Below, piece by piece: positions 38,001 to 50,692 of a stretch of DNA of 64,000 bases. This DNA is from Pseudoscleropodium purum (Eukaryota; Streptophyta; Bryopsida; Hypnales; Brachytheciaceae). The stretch spans positions 4,590,501-4,654,500 of the forward strand of contig OZ017799.1 of assembly GCA_963969395.1 (NCBI GenBank). The letters are read 5' to 3'. The notes beneath the pieces were generated by a model. The model worked only from the letters and a program-made list of their open reading frames with translations. It made no database searches and was not told where the DNA came from. The translations under genes were made by a program, and so were the position numbers. The stretch's first letter is position 1. Each line of letters starts with the position of its first letter.

Positions 38001-39956
38001 CAGATTTGGGGTAGATGGGGGGTGGAGTTGTTGTGGAGCTCTTGGCCATTTACATTGATTCCAATGTGCAATTTCTTGTACAAAGTAGGTGCAAAACTGT
38101 AGGGGACTTTTTGACCCCCTTGCCTAATGCATTTTTCCTCGCATTTCCCTCTTATGTGGAAGATTGCAATAATTTTCTAGTTTCCCCATTTGTTACAATA
38201 CTACATGTTTGAGTTTAGGTGTACAAGCTCACTGGAGATCATGGACCCAGTTTTGTTCATGTCTCCAATTTTGTTCATGTATCCATAATATATATATATA
38301 TATATATTTTTCAGTCATTGTATTTGTAAACACAATGACAACATCTATTTCATACTTCTATGTAAGATTGTATAAATACTTTGTACATTGTGTTTCATAA
38401 TATGCGAGATAATATGACTAATTTCATACTAAAGGTTTATACCATTCTTACATAATCTATACAAATTATTTTTTGTTATCAAATTCAATTAACCTATATT
38501 TTTTTATTTTAGTTGCAAGGCTTCACAATCTCATGTAGGACAAAAATTATAGTAGAATTTAAAAAAAATCTAAATTACCGTATCATTTATTCATATGAAT
38601 TTGGAATTCTAAGTAATGCAAGCCCCTTTTCTATTAGTCCAAAGTAGAAAATTACATAATGATAGCATGTGAAAAAAAGAAAGTAATACCCCCCTATAAA
38701 ATAGTGGTTGTTTGCATGTAAATTCTTATTTTTTTAACACATTGACCCTCCCAAGAAGGATGCACATGCTTGTTTCATGGCATTTAGACATACAATGTGA
38801 AAATGATTGAATTTCAAATTTTTTATGAATTAAAAAATTAAAAAATTATTTTTATATTTATTTCTATTTTTGAAATGGTATAGGTGACACTAGTCTATAT
38901 AAAACAAGCATGATTCCTACTATTAAATTGCAAGAAAAAATTATATATCAAAAGAGGATTCAAAATTGTTTTAGAATGCTTTTTCTGGACATTGCAAGAA
39001 TAAATTATATATTCCAACTGCAAATAGTGGTGCATCTAAATTCTAAGTTCCATTTCTTGCTATTGCATAGAGGGCAAGGGACTTTTTTTGTGGGATACTA
39101 TCCTTACATGGTTCTATAGGATGACAAATTGCTCATTGATGAATACATTGTTGGTCAATGAATAAAAGTATATGGATGAGACAATTGAAAAACAAATTGT
39201 TGATTGTTTTGTCTCCCCTTGGAAGAGTAGAGACATCAAAAGCTCCTAGATTGGATTGAATTCCATTTTGTATTTTGAGACAAAAAGTTTAGCAAAAGAG
39301 AAAATAATTTCTTTTATATACCATCAATTAGGCAATGGTCTTTCTTATGGTAGGAAGGTATAATTATACTTTGCTAGATATTTAGGGGTAGCTACACTTT
39401 CTTCATCCCACTCTCAATTTGAAGATTGAAAATGGAAATATGACAATCTCTTGTTGGCTGTTTGTGGATTACGGAGGTTCCATTCATCAAAGATTGAAAA
39501 TGACCATTGTTTTCCTCTAAAGGTGAAGAATGGGCTCAAAAGAAGATTTTGTTGAAGAATTTTTCATTGCTCTCCTTCAGACTTTCATCCTACCCACTAC
39601 ATTTTGGTATTTTTGCATCATGTCATCTATGCTATCTATATATCTTGCAAATTCATGACGCTCTGCATTCCGAGTTCAATGTCTATAAATTCTACAATTT
39701 GAGAGCTTCATATTTTGTGCTAGTAAATCTCATTGTCCATTTTCTATTCACAAGAAAAGGGGTGTTATACCTTCTTCATTGTTTCTAACTCCTAATTGGC
39801 TCTTGTTTTTCACTCCACAACTTTTCATTCTTCATAGAAATTTTGTTTTTGGAGAAGGTGTGACTATCCCTATTTCAGAGGGACTTATAAGTTAGCTCGA
39901 GGATTGGGGTTGCACTAAGAAGCCATACAAGACAATAAGGTTGGAGATTCTAAAAG
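35041..39956. other. unassigned region downstream of the decayed gene
   Basis: 35041-38400 is moderately complex and may be non-coding tail of the same element or another decayed element. Isolated ORFs such as 35862-36092 (Gly-rich end) and 37412-37735 have no recognisable domain. A TA dinucleotide run lies at 38288-38307. 38400-39956 is AT-rich with nothing recognised. Confidence 0.35.
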
Positions 39957-40085
39957 TGCACAAGTTCTAAAAGCGCCCACCTCCTTAAATGTACATTGCA
40001 TGTACATGTTGCTTTTTTTTTTAGCCTTTAGTCATGTACAAACAATGTACATTTTAGGAGGTGGATGCTATTAGAGCCCTATGCT
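39957..40085. repeat. short hairpin / tiny inverted-repeat element
   Basis: Arm 39977-39998 (CCACCTCCTTAAATGTACAT then TG) pairs with 40043-40064 at 21 of 22 positions, leaving a 44-base T-rich loop. Weaker pairing extends outward (GTTCTAAAAGC against GCTCTAATAGC). It could be a tiny transposon-derived hairpin or the source of a small RNA. No target duplication identified. Confidence 0.6.
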
Positions 40086-40850
40086 ACTTCAACTTCAAAA
40101 TTTCCTAACTAATTTCACAAAGCTCCAAAAAATTTGAAATGACTTGGGTTGTATGCTAATTCTATTTGTCTTTTAAGAAAAATTCTTTGAAAAATCAATT
40201 TGAAGAAATTTCACCTCCCTGCAAATTAGTTCTAGCTCTTAAATGGTCGGTTCATGAACCTCCTACCTTAGTTTGTTCACTATGAGGGCAAGGCCACCCT
40301 ATGGCCTCATTGGTAAACATTAATGTTGTTGGATTGGCACTCCTTATACATTCCCCTGTTCTATCAATCTTTCCTAGGCCGACCATTAATTGTTCCCAAA
40401 TTAGTCCGCCATAGAGTATATGAATTTGAAAGAGTTTGGTTTTTTCTATCAATTTGAGGAAGTCAACCTGCTCTTCATGTCATCCTCGGTAGGAATGGAA
40501 CTTCCAAGGTTGACAGATTGTTGGATTGTAGCCAAAAGGGAGCTCTCCTCCAATCCTCATGTCTAGTAACTTAGCCTCATTAGCTTGTTTAGTTATTAGT
40601 AGTACTAGAGCTCATGATTCCGTTGCCTGTGCAACAATTTTTTTTTCAACAACTGGAAAAGCTATTGCTTTAAAAAAAACCTAACCAAATAACAACTAAG
40701 TTCCAAAGGACTGGACAATGAAGAGAGAAGAGCTTGAGCCAAAGGAAAAAGGAAAAAAACTAAGTGAATTGAAATATGGGAGGGCTAGTAAGACTCCATG
40801 TAATTCTTGATGGATGTCAATATGCTAAGGTAGGGGAGTGAATCCAGAAG
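40086..40850. other. region 3' of the LINE coding remnant
   Basis: Probably 3' untranslated part of the minus-strand LINE. No clear poly-A tail or target duplication was found, so its end is unresolved. Confidence 0.35.
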
Positions 40851-42869
40851 TTGTCAAATGTCTTCCAAATTTCCTAAGCCTTACTAGGTTGGTGACATGC
40901 TCGAAGGTGGGCCTTGAGTTGTACAACTTTGCTAGCATCAAGTAAAGCATTCTAGAGGGCCTTGTAGATGAAATTTGGGGGCCAATAGGAATGATTGAAC
41001 ACTCAATGGTTCCATGAGGTCTACATAAGCTAGAGAAATGAGCCATGAAGAATTGACCAAATGGTCTTAATAGCTTAGAAGCATTGAGGGATGGAAGTGC
41101 CAAAGATGCATTGGGAAAGGTCAAAATAAGGATGAGTAATATTAGTTGAAGCTCCTACAAAATGAAGTAGGATTGACTGAGCAAAATCCCAAATTGCTTG
41201 GGCACTAGGGCAATGATAGAACTTGTGTAATGGAATTTCTTCCAACCCCAAATTACAATAGTTGCAATTAGTATCTATACCGGGGTTGATCTTTGCTTGC
41301 CATGAATGTATTGCAACCGCGTTATACCACACTGACCACATGAAGGCTGCATCCTTCATGGGATGGGCCCTATGCCAAACATCTCTCTAATCATGAGAGA
41401 ATATTGGTGGAAGGTGATTGGGCCATTTTTCTAAGATTGAGCGCTTAAGTTGATAATGCATGGTAAGCAAATTATAGCCCAGGGCAATCAAATATGATGC
41501 CAAAGGGATACCGTCTACCCACTTCTAACAAGCTAGGGCAAAGTCTATGTCTTGAGTCATTCCAACTTAAAGAAGATAAGGGGGTCAGAGATTTCCCTTA
41601 TTAATCTTCAGAATCCTAATGCGTTTGACCCATCCTGAGTAAGTTTCGGCGGCCTCAGTAGAGGAGATGTCAGTAAGTTGCTAGAACGTGGAGCCAATTG
41701 AAGCTCGAATGAGGTGGCTAGGGAGGGAAACAAGTTGTGACTATGATGGGAGGATATGGTAATTTGTACTTGTGTTCATCCAAGCTGCCAATGGAATAGG
41801 ATTGTTTTGTTGGGAAAAAATCCCAAGCCATTCACCTAACTAAGCTAAGTCCGTCATAATAGTAAGAAGTTGAATCCAATTAGGGGGAACTAGAGAGATC
41901 ATCCTCATCCAGCTATGTTGCTCGCCATCAATGAATGAGAAATGAGAGGAGATTTCAGCACATGAAAAGAAGTCTTGTGAGTGCGTGTCCCAAAGATCTC
42001 TAATTGTTCGAAGGCCTTATTGAGCCAAGGTATAAGCACAAGATCTAGAGAAGTTAAAGTTGAAGCCAATAAACTTTAAAGACCACCAAAGGCTAGTATT
42101 CAATACTTCATCAGCATCAAATGGAGCAATAAGTTCTATATGCTTGGTGAGCTATCTCCAAGCACTAGTTACCTTGTTCTACACATGAAAGCCTCTTATT
42201 ACAAAGGGTTTGCGTACTGTAAGCCAACGTTGGGATGGAAACCAGAAGCCTTCTTTGGAAAGGGGCTTCATTTTGAGGATACAGAAACGAAGGAAGATTT
42301 TTAGGTTGGATATACCTGGTTCTATAGCGTAGAGTATCTACTTAGCCAATAAAATTGTAAGTGATATTTCAAAATGAAGTAATTTAAGTCCTCCTAGTTT
42401 TTTGGGATGGCAACAATCATCCCATGCCACTCTAGAGCGGGTGGTGTGCTCAATACTGCTCCAAAGAAAATTCCTCAATTTGCCTTTGATATAATGGATG
42501 GCTTGTAATGAGCCACTCCAAATGACAATAAAGTAATAGAGGATAGAGAGAAGAATGGTATTAACTATTTTAATACCCTGCAAAGGAGATGTGTTGGGAT
42601 GTCCAGTATGAGAGTTTCTTCGTAATCTTTTCCTTCAAGAACTCATCAATATCTATAGTTTCGAGGGTAATCCCAAATAGAGCATCTAAAAGCTTAGATA
42701 AAGAATCTTGAAGAACCCAGGTAAAATAAAAATTATCAATCCAAGATGGTCGAGGTGTCTTAGAAAACCAATATGCAATACTTTTGGCCTATTTAATGAC
42801 AAGCCTTGTTGCTGATCCAAAACTTTGAAGTAAAGAGACGATATTGCAAAGGTTAGCTTTTGCCCCCTT
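40851..42869 (-). pseudogene. LINE reverse transcriptase, C-terminal half with zinc-binding tail
   Basis: Directly below the hAT insertion the frame resumes with KGAKANLCNIVSLLQSFG, the residues expected after the YVDD catalytic motif. It continues to SFAGHQGIKIVNTILLSIL, IKGKLRNFLWSS, RVAWDDCCHPKKLGGLKLL (typical of plant LINE RTs) and, at about 41359-41150, the zinc-binding domain with NCNYCNLGLEEIPLHKFYHC (Cys, Cys, His, Cys ligands visible), then WPPNFIYKALQNALLDASKV near 40980-40900. Stops are scattered, many TAG. In a live element this would be the polymerase for target-primed reverse transcription; this copy is dead. Confidence 0.8.
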
Positions 42870-42877
42870 GATTGATA
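42870..42877. repeat. target-site duplication, left (GATTGATA)
   Basis: Identical to 53018-53025. An 8-base duplication is diagnostic of hAT insertion. The reading frame of the LINE polymerase passes through one copy of this octamer. Confidence 0.95.
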
Positions 42878-42887
42878 CAGGGTTGAC
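42878..42887 (+). repeat. hAT terminal inverted repeat, left
   Basis: CAGGGTTGAC, a perfect inverted match to 53008-53017. Starting with CAGGG is typical of hAT ends. Confidence 0.9.
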
Positions 42888-42892
42888 GAATC

Positions 42893-43035
42893 TCTACGTC
42901 CGCCCCAAAATAGCGTCCGTTTTCCGGACGTCCGGACGCACGGACGCTAGCGGACGCAACGTCCCTCCTGCTGTCGGAAGGCGGCCAGGTGGGGCCAAGC
43001 AGGGTGGACGCGCGGGGCGGACGGACGGGGCAGCT
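42893..43035. repeat. subterminal CpG-rich block, left end
   Basis: Dense CGTCCG and CGGACG motifs in both orientations, including the 14-base palindrome TCCGGACGTCCGGA at 42923-42936. A near copy (TCCGGACGTCC) lies at the same distance from the right end. In hAT elements such as Ac, subterminal repeats are transposase-binding sites; that role is inferred here. Confidence 0.7.
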
Positions 43036-43566
43036 TAGAAAACCCGTTTTGGGTTTTTTGTTTTGATTGTTTTCACCAATGAGAGATTGAGAGTGAAGTC
43101 ATTTTGATTTTGATTTTTCTTATATTGCAATTGCGATTCAATAGAATTGTATATCACTATTTATGTAAAAGCTAAAATATGAAATATATTTTTAATTTTT
43201 TTTGTTGAATTTCATTTTGATTTAGAAACAAAATCACTTTAAAATCCAGCGAAATGTATATCATCAATAAACAAACAATTTTATAATAAAATGATTGAAG
43301 AAACCATTGTCATTTGTCAACATGAGCTCCATATATCATGAGCAACTAAACAATCAAACATCTAAATTCACATCTCCACAATTCCTATGGACACCAATCC
43401 ACATCTCCTTTAACCTCAGCCCCACTACTCTCTCCTACAGCTCTCCGTTCAAAATCTTCATTATCAGAGTCATCTTCATTGTCGAAGTCATCTTCATTGT
43501 TGGAATCAAGTATCGTTGTCTCCTTCAAGTCTTCTCTCAAAGTAGGTTTACTCCCTTCTTTCGAAT
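43036..43566. other. AT-rich spacer inside the hAT element
   Basis: No gene recognised; would hold the 3' end and terminator of the transposase transcript. Confidence 0.4.
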
Positions 43567-43752
43567 TTAATTTAATTTTTTTAATTTGACAAAATGATTA
43601 AAGGCTTTTTGAATAGGAACCTTTCTTTTCTTTCTATTTGACAAAGTAGCAGCATTTTCATCAAGAGGGGTCCTATTCTTCACTAGAGAGATAGCAAAAG
43701 GTTGCATTTCTCTTTTCGCTTTCACGTTACTCGATTCTTGAACCATCAATCT

Positions 43753-46740
43753 TTATGTAGGGTCGACATGTCCATGAACGGTTATCTCTACTTTGGCTTT
43801 CTTTTGAAGTAATAGAGTGCCATTTGTTGATTTGATGGGTCCTTGCGCCATTCTTTTTCCTAAAATGCGAGCACACAAAGATGCCAATGGCATCCGATTA
43901 CTATCCGTATCACTTAGGTTTGTAGGTGATGACGCTACTTTCCGTAGATTACCGCCTGTAGAATTTTTTTTGGAAATGTTCACTAGACGTTTTCCATATC
44001 CAAAGCTCTGAGAATCATCCAATCGTGTGCTAACAGACTTCAACGGTATTGGTGGAAGAGCACTAGATCTCGGTACTTCAAAAATTGACTTCATTGGCTC
44101 TTTTCCTTTATCACTCTTTACAATTGCTGAATTTGTGATTGCCATCCCAAGTGAATCACTATTTTTCTGTACCACAATATTTGGTTCCCCCTCATCACCA
44201 CTATTGTTGCCCACATCTTTTGGAACGTCCACCTCCATGACCGCATCTTCTCTTCTATCGTTTCCTTGCACTACATTTAATGCCACAGATGGAGATTGAG
44301 AAATTAGAATTTCTTCATTTCTCCCATCATCACCAATAGCATTTTCATTGATTTTCACCTCTTTGGCAATAGTGTTTGCCTTTTCCGATAGAATGTTTTC
44401 GCTATTTAAGAATCCCATTCCATTGCAATATGCAGTTAAAGAAGGTAGATTCTCCTGTACCCCTACATTGTCCTCGTCTTCATAAAAGGTATATGCATCG
44501 TTTGCATTGTCGAGAACGACATCCTTGCGGTTTAGATGATAATCATGCGTATCATTCACCAAATCGGGAAAGCCTTCCATAACGTCTTCATCTCCCCATG
44601 CTGTCGCACGATTGAAGTTATCCCCGCTATCTACAGCTGAAAGGGCCCTTTCCAAATCATCGTCATCATCGTCTTCTAACGTCGGCCTATTTGAATCCTC
44701 TGATTCCAGCGGATCCACATTATCATTATACCATTTTTTTTCATCTTTTTCCTTCGATGCGTTTAATACTTTGAAATTGGTATACACGTACACCAAATCT
44801 GCTGCTCTCTCCGGCTTCAATTTATTTCGAGATTTGTTGTGAACAAAAAAATAGTTGTTCCAATTCCGTTCACATGAAGATGATGACACCGGTTGAGCCA
44901 ATATCCTCTTCGCTAATGGAGCTATAAACTTGCCACATGCACCTTCAAAATTCCACCAAGCATGTGCAGACAATATTTGATTTCCCGGATTCAACATATT
45001 GTGGAATGGAGGTTCCTTGTGTCGAAAAGCCACAAATTCCTTCACCACTGCTGCATATTCATCCGGTTTACATATTTTCTCCAAAACTTTCTTACATCCT
45101 GACATTGCATGTGCGTCATCCGCTAGCTCTTTGTCATGAAGAAGGTATGGACTCAAAAGAGCTGCGGCTGATTGGAGATCGTTGTCCACCATTCTTCTTC
45201 GGGCATAAAAAGACTGTACCAATGGAATTGCAAATTCTTCTAGTAAACAAAATGGTGGACTTTGAAATCCGTTCACGTGCTTCTCTAACTTCCTCATGAT
45301 ATGCAACACCTTCCCCATGCATGGTGATTTTGAATCCAAATCGCGGAGTGCACATATGATTGGTTCAACCATCTCCACATAATTGATGGACTGATTCCAA
45401 AAATGGTCATCAAGAACAATTTTCTTCACCGTTAAGGCCAAGTCTTTTGGTTGAACTTTGTCTCCACGTTTCTTCTTGAGAGTATGTACATACTCAACCC
45501 ATTGCGGATCTACCACCGTTTGTTCCAATGCTCCTCTCAATTTTATCAAACGCTCCATCATGATAAATTTAGAGGCGAACCTTATATCTCCAGGCATCAA
45601 GAGACCAAGATTTGGCGAATACTTTTGCAATAGAGCTAGCGGCATATGTCTCTTCCTGATAAATTTAGCTACAAGAACTCCTTTATCCAATTTGGAAGCA
45701 ATCCATTTCTGTGTAGTCCAATCCTTCAACAATAAATTCAATGCATGTACCACGCATTCTTGGTAAAAAATATGAGGATATTTTGCAGATATTACATCCC
45801 ATGAGGATGGATTCACGGGAGCATTATCTGTAGTTATTAATACGACGTTCTTGGACCCCACTTGTTCAATGAACTTTTCCAACACAGCTGCCAAGTACTC
45901 CGCATTTTTTTCACAACCACTTGTATCCACAGATCCAAGAAATTCTTCACTTGCGGATGATACAAGCATGGCATTGATGAGAGGTCGATTAGTCATTGAG
46001 CTCCATCCATCAATGGACAATGTTGCTCCAAATTTTCGAATGTTATCTTCGATCCGTGCATTCAACTATGTCTGAATGTTGATCTTCGCTTCATTCAACA
46101 ATTTGTATCGAAGGTCGTGGTATGAGGGAGGAATGTATGGCCTACCGAACGCAGCTGTTTTTTTCACTACTTCTTTAAAAGCTGAATTTTGAGCTACGGA
46201 AAATGGTATGTTCGCCGAATAAAAAAAATTTGCCCACACTGAATGTAATTTGCGTCTATGACCTTCTTCAAACCCATTCACTAAGCTGCCTTGCCTCTGA
46301 GGCCTAGAACTTGATGCCCTCGGGGTTTCACGTTCACCAGAAGCTTCCATATTCAAAGTCATTTCAGTTGTGGCACATACCATCGATACCAATTCTTTGG
46401 ACGCTGGACAAGAGTCTTCGTGGTCAGAATGCGATACAGCCTTTCCGGCCAAAAACTCTTGGACATCTGAAGGGCCAGGGTTGCCATCCACATTGTCCAT
46501 TACAACGCGTTTTGGAAAAACTCCTTCGCAATGTCGAAATAAATCTCGAATTGCCATTGATAATCGTAGACAAAGGCTCACCCCTTTATCACGTACACCT
46601 CCAGGCCTAGAATAGCCTAAGTGGTTGAACATACAGCTGAGCTTCCTTGACATGATCACTTTGCAGAGCCTACATTTTACTTTACCACCCTCTTGCACAC
46701 TAAACCAAGGAGAAAAATCCCCCGTCGGTTTGGCCACCAT
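43753..46740 (-). pseudogene. hAT transposase (BED zinc finger, DUF659, hAT C-terminal domain) with one amber stop
   Basis: Translation probably starts at 46740 (ATGGTGGCC; an upstream extension to 46782 is open). Residues about 20-45 carry a BED-like zinc finger (KVKCRLCKVIMSRK..FNHL). An in-frame TAG at 46068-46066 interrupts the frame just before LNARIEDNIRKF; the frame is otherwise continuous to 43753. The DUF659/RNase H-like part shows the catalytic motifs LSIDGWSS (46011) and ITTDNAP (45828), then YQECVVHALNLLLKD; the C-terminal dimerisation motif is SSSSCERNWNNY (44870), containing the expected Glu. Beyond it lies an unusual acidic and then basic tail of about 340 residues. The frame stays open past the TAA at 43755 for another 60 basic residues (NRKKRKVP) to 43567, so that TAA may also be a recent nonsense change. 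Confidence 0.85.
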
Positions 46741-46985
46741 ACTGAGAAGTGTATATTTTACCTCAATTTCAAAAGAAACCAATAAAATGTTTTAAATTTG
46801 AAACCCACAATGTGACAATGTATACAATATCAATGAAATTAGTTACACAAAGCTTTGAAAATCAAAGCCCCCCCATCCACCGAACTATGTATTACCAAGC
46901 AAGAGACACAATAAATTGAAGCTCATAGCCCTTGGAAATCTTAGTGTTTGGTTTTTTGAGAGGAAACAAAAGCTTCTCTTCTAAC

Positions 46986-46992
46986 ATTTATA
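46986..46992 (-). promoter_or_regulatory. TATA box of the transposase gene
   Basis: On the minus strand GGGGACTATAAATG, about 250 bases upstream of the transposase ATG and about 45 bases downstream of a CpG-rich block. The arrangement mirrors that of the kinase-like gene. Confidence 0.55.
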
Positions 46993-47037
46993 GTCCCCTC
47001 CAGAAAATTTAAGGTTCATTTTTAGGGTTTACATTCA

Positions 47038-47280
47038 AAAACAAGCAACGGCCCGGACAGGGCTGAAGCGCACGGGCGGACAGGCCGGACAGGGCGGACG
47101 AGGCGGACAAGGCGGTCGGACGGGGCGGTCGGACATACGGGTCGGACGGGCAGTCGGACGCGGCGGACGAGACTGTCCGCACTGTCCGCCTTCCAACGCC
47201 GTTTGCGCTTTGGACAAGCCGACCGCCCCACTTAAACACTGACCGCCGACGGCATCCGCCCAGCTGTCCATTGGAGCATC
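47038..47280. repeat. CpG-rich CGGACG array upstream of the transposase
   Basis: On the plus strand CGGACAGGGCGGACGAGGCG-like units repeat; on the transposase sense strand this reads CGTCCGCCC, the same orientation relative to transcription as the array in front of the kinase-like gene. ORFs here are low-complexity Pro/Arg translations and not genes. Confidence 0.7.
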
Positions 47281-50040
47281 CTATGAGGCCGATATTTCTC
47301 AAGAAGAGCGGTAACATTTCCAAAAAAAACCAGCCTAATAATCACTACTAAATGAGGATCAATGTAATTGATTTATCATTTTATTTAAAAAAAAAATGTA
47401 AACCCTAAACCCTATACCCTAATTACCCTAAACCTTTTCTTTTCTCCCCTAAATTGTTTTACGAATGAGGGGAATGTGGTTAAATTGAATATGTTTGGAT
47501 TATTTACTTATATTATCCTTCTAAATAGGTTTTGAGAAGATCTGAAGATGGTGGGGATTTTTTTAAAGTTCATTAGGAAATCAAATGTTTTGCAGAAATA
47601 ATCAATTCCTTTTTCATCGTAAACAAATGAAATTTAAAAAAAAGGCCCCAATACATAATTAGAATAACAATTTAATGGATTTCAACCTCATGATATTTAA
47701 TGAAAGATTGTGATTTCTAATTAGAAGTACATCACGATCTTCAAATGAACATCGAGTCTTTCATATTTTTTAATGAAATTTTGATTAGATTTGAAAACAA
47801 AGAAAAAGAATCAATGTTTTAACTTTCAAATCATGTATAGCTATATTTTTCCTTAAAAACATAGAAAAATTCGTTACTTGAGTTGGTTGAGTAGAATACA
47901 TTATACACTTATACATGTGCTATATTTATTTTGAAGGGTAATTCCAATATTCTTATTTCAGATGTTTTCAAATATTAATTTTAAAAAAGAGGGTTCATTG
48001 TTTAAAGATCTAAAAAATTGACAAACATAATTTCTATTATAAATAGGAATTGAATTCGGAATTCGAATTTTGAAATGATTCAAATGAACAAGATATTGAT
48101 TATAAAATATTTCTTCGTTTGAGTTTTCAAAATGAATTCACGAAACAATTGCAAACTTTTGAACTTAGGTATATGGTATTGTTTTTGGTTTGTACTTTGT
48201 AGAGTATAATACTTCAATTTTAATCCTAAATAAATGAAAAAACTCCACATGAATGAAATGTTTCTATGTATTGCACAAAGATTTCTACCAATTACTATGA
48301 TAATTAAATACATTATTACATTTCATAAAATATTCTACATAGAAAGAAAAAATCATTTCAGTTTTCAATCATAATAAACGATGTCTTCTACTCTTTCTGT
48401 TATATGTTCATTTTGTATAACGTGTACATTGTACAATCTTTGAGAGCAAGGTAGTTCATTTTTAACTCTCATTGAAATAGAAAATATATTTGTGTTTGGA
48501 TTTTGAAATCATTATGTATTCTACGGTCTTGCAAGAATGCATCTTGTTCCTTCCTTTGAATCCTTTTGATATTTTCTTTTTTTTCCTTTGCTTTCTCGTA
48601 GGGCTCTTGTTCTCTTGTTCTCTTCATTTGACTAGCCTATTTGGCTTGGCTCTTAGTTTTTGTTTTTTTTAATGCAATGGTTTATACATATGTTATAAAA
48701 AATATATATTATTTATTTAAAATTAATATATTGATGAACAAACGCATAAAGGCATTGAATGCTTTCACATTTAAAGTTATAAATCTATCATAAATCACTC
48801 TTGCAAATTTGAATGATTGAATCGGAAATTTGAAAATGTAATTACAAGAGCTTTCAATTCAATCAATTGCATAAATCATAAATGTTGAAATGCAACTTGT
48901 ATGAATTTAGCATCTATGAAGATTAATTCATGCCATCCACATGCAATTTTCCAATTTAATAAAATGCAATTGAGTACTTCAATTTCTTTCTTTCCAATTC
49001 TCCAAGTAACATTCACTTCATATCTTTCTCTATTTGTTTATCTATTTTTTTGGGAACAAATGGAGAAACCATCTTTGTCTATATTTGAACATGCACTCTT
49101 ATTTAATTGATGAAGAATAGATCTATGAAATATATAATCATTGATTTGTTCATGTTGATTTATCTAATATATTTTATGTATGTATATATATATATATATA
49201 TATATCATTAAAGGAGTATGAAAGACAAAATTGATAGATTGTGTTCAAATGTTGTTGATTTTGAAATGATTTAGTACTATATCATTTATAAGAATATTAT
49301 AATAGTATTATGTTATAAATTCCTAAAACAATTGCAACAAATATTAAAATACATGGTAAGTTAGGTTTGTTAGCCTACCAATTGTTCATTAATAGACATA
49401 ATTGAGTAGCCCCCTTATATCAAACACTCAATATCTAATATCTTACAATCCAAATGGTGGATTTGTCTAAAATTTTTTCCACATCTTTTCCAACTAATTT
49501 ACTACAAGATTCTACGATTACATATGCTCAAAAGTATTTTTCTTCCAAGACTTGGTATTTGCACTACTAATGGCAGTTTTGAAGTGTTTTTGGTGAAAAG
49601 AACTTTAGGGGTTAAACATCTATACCGTTAGATTTTGAAAAAAGAACAATTTGCTTTATTGGGGATAACTATAAGTCCATGCTCTTTTTCGATAGCCAAA
49701 ACACACTTGCAAAGACTTGGACATTGAGCGGTTTACTAAGTGATTAGACGTCAACTAATTCAATTTCATAGTAGAATTTTTATTCAACTACCTTCTTACA
49801 ATTGCTTTATACACAATGTAACGTGAATATTTGGGTACATATATTAAACGTCGCAATCATTTCGTGAATTTTTGCACATTTTAGCTCATATCTTTGTACA
49901 AAAATATCATTTACCAAGAATTCATAAATTTGGTCATAAAGGAAGGCTACCTTTTTTAATTTCAAATTTTACATTGAATGAATGAAAAGTTAGTTGAACT
50001 ATACAGTGCCATGAAGACCTCTGTTTATCGTGCAAAATAT
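47281..50040. other. AT-rich central spacer of the hAT element
   Basis: No gene recognised. It contains telobox-like CCCTAAA repeats at 47400-47434, a TA repeat around 49180-49206 and, at 49446-49615, the end of a TTAA-family element. The spacer may be where foreign DNA accumulated. Confidence 0.45.
49446..49615. repeat. end fragment of the 0.9-kb TTAA family inside the hAT element
   Basis: Runs from CAAATGGTGGATTTGTC to ACTTTAGGGGTTAA and matches the reversed end of copies at 18410 and 53364 (the tract ACTTGGTATTTGCACTA..AATGGCAGTTTTGAAG). Only one terminus is present. Confidence 0.6.
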
Positions 50041-50054
50041 GGGTTTAGGGTCGC

Positions 50055-50680
50055 TTTAGGGTCAAACCACCTCGTTCGCCCTCGTACCCGTCCGCCCTCA
50101 TACCCGTCCGTCCCATCCGCCCAGACCCCTGTCCGCCCAGACCCCGTCCGCCCCGATACCTATCCGCCGTTCGCCCTATCCGCCCTGTCCGCCCCGTTCG
50201 CCCCATCCGCCCAGACCCCCGTCCGCCCCAATACCTGTCCGCCGTTCGCCCTGTCCATCCCGTCCGCCCCGTCCGCCCAGACCCCATCCGCCCCGATACC
50301 TGTCCGCCGTCCGCCCCGTCTGCCTCGTCCTCCATCCGCCCCGTCTGCCTCATCCTCCGTCCGCCCTGTCCGTCCGATCCTCCGTCCGCCCTGTCCGCCC
50401 CGATACCCGTCCGCCCTATCGGTCGAATCCGGCGTCCGCCCTGTTCGCCCCGTCTGCCCCGATACCCGTCCGCCTCGGTACGGCCGATGTGTTTGCCCCC
50501 CCCCGGTACAGTCGATGCGTCCGCCCCCCCCCCGGACCGTCCGATCGGGCGGACGCTAGATTTGTCCGCCCGTGGTCGTTTGATCGGGCGGACGGGGCTC
50601 TAGGATTTCGGGGAGGCGGACGGCCGATCCGTCCGCCACCCCCGGCCCATCCAATCGTCCGGATGGTTTAGGGCCGTCCG
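50055..50680 (+). repeat. CpG-rich GTCCGCCC tandem array upstream of the kinase-like gene
   Basis: Units of about 9-10 bases (GTCCGCCCC and variants) are arranged in a higher-order repeat of roughly 65-75 bases containing CAGACCCC and GATACCTGTCCGCCG. The Pro-rich ORF 49978-50559 is a translation of this array. It ends directly before the TATA box. Confidence 0.8.
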
Positions 50681-50684
50681 CCCT

Positions 50685-50692
50685 TATAAAAG
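50685..50692 (+). promoter_or_regulatory. TATA box of the kinase-like gene
   Basis: CCCTTATAAAAGGGG, a strong TATA consensus, 216 bases upstream of ATG 50908, at the edge of the CpG-rich array. Confidence 0.65.

Noticed and set aside
46066..46068. The transposase TAG as a programmed readthrough or recoding site
   Set aside because: The kinase-like gene also has a frameshift and the neighbouring elements show many nonsense codons, so ordinary mutation is the simpler reading.
47009..47323. Three overlapping Arg/Pro-rich ORFs on the minus strand
   Set aside because: They come from the CGGACG array upstream of the transposase and differ only by frame.
49978..50559. 193-residue Pro-rich ORF on the plus strand
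   Set aside because: It is a direct translation of the GTCCGCCC tandem array; other frames of the same array are equally open and equally repetitive.
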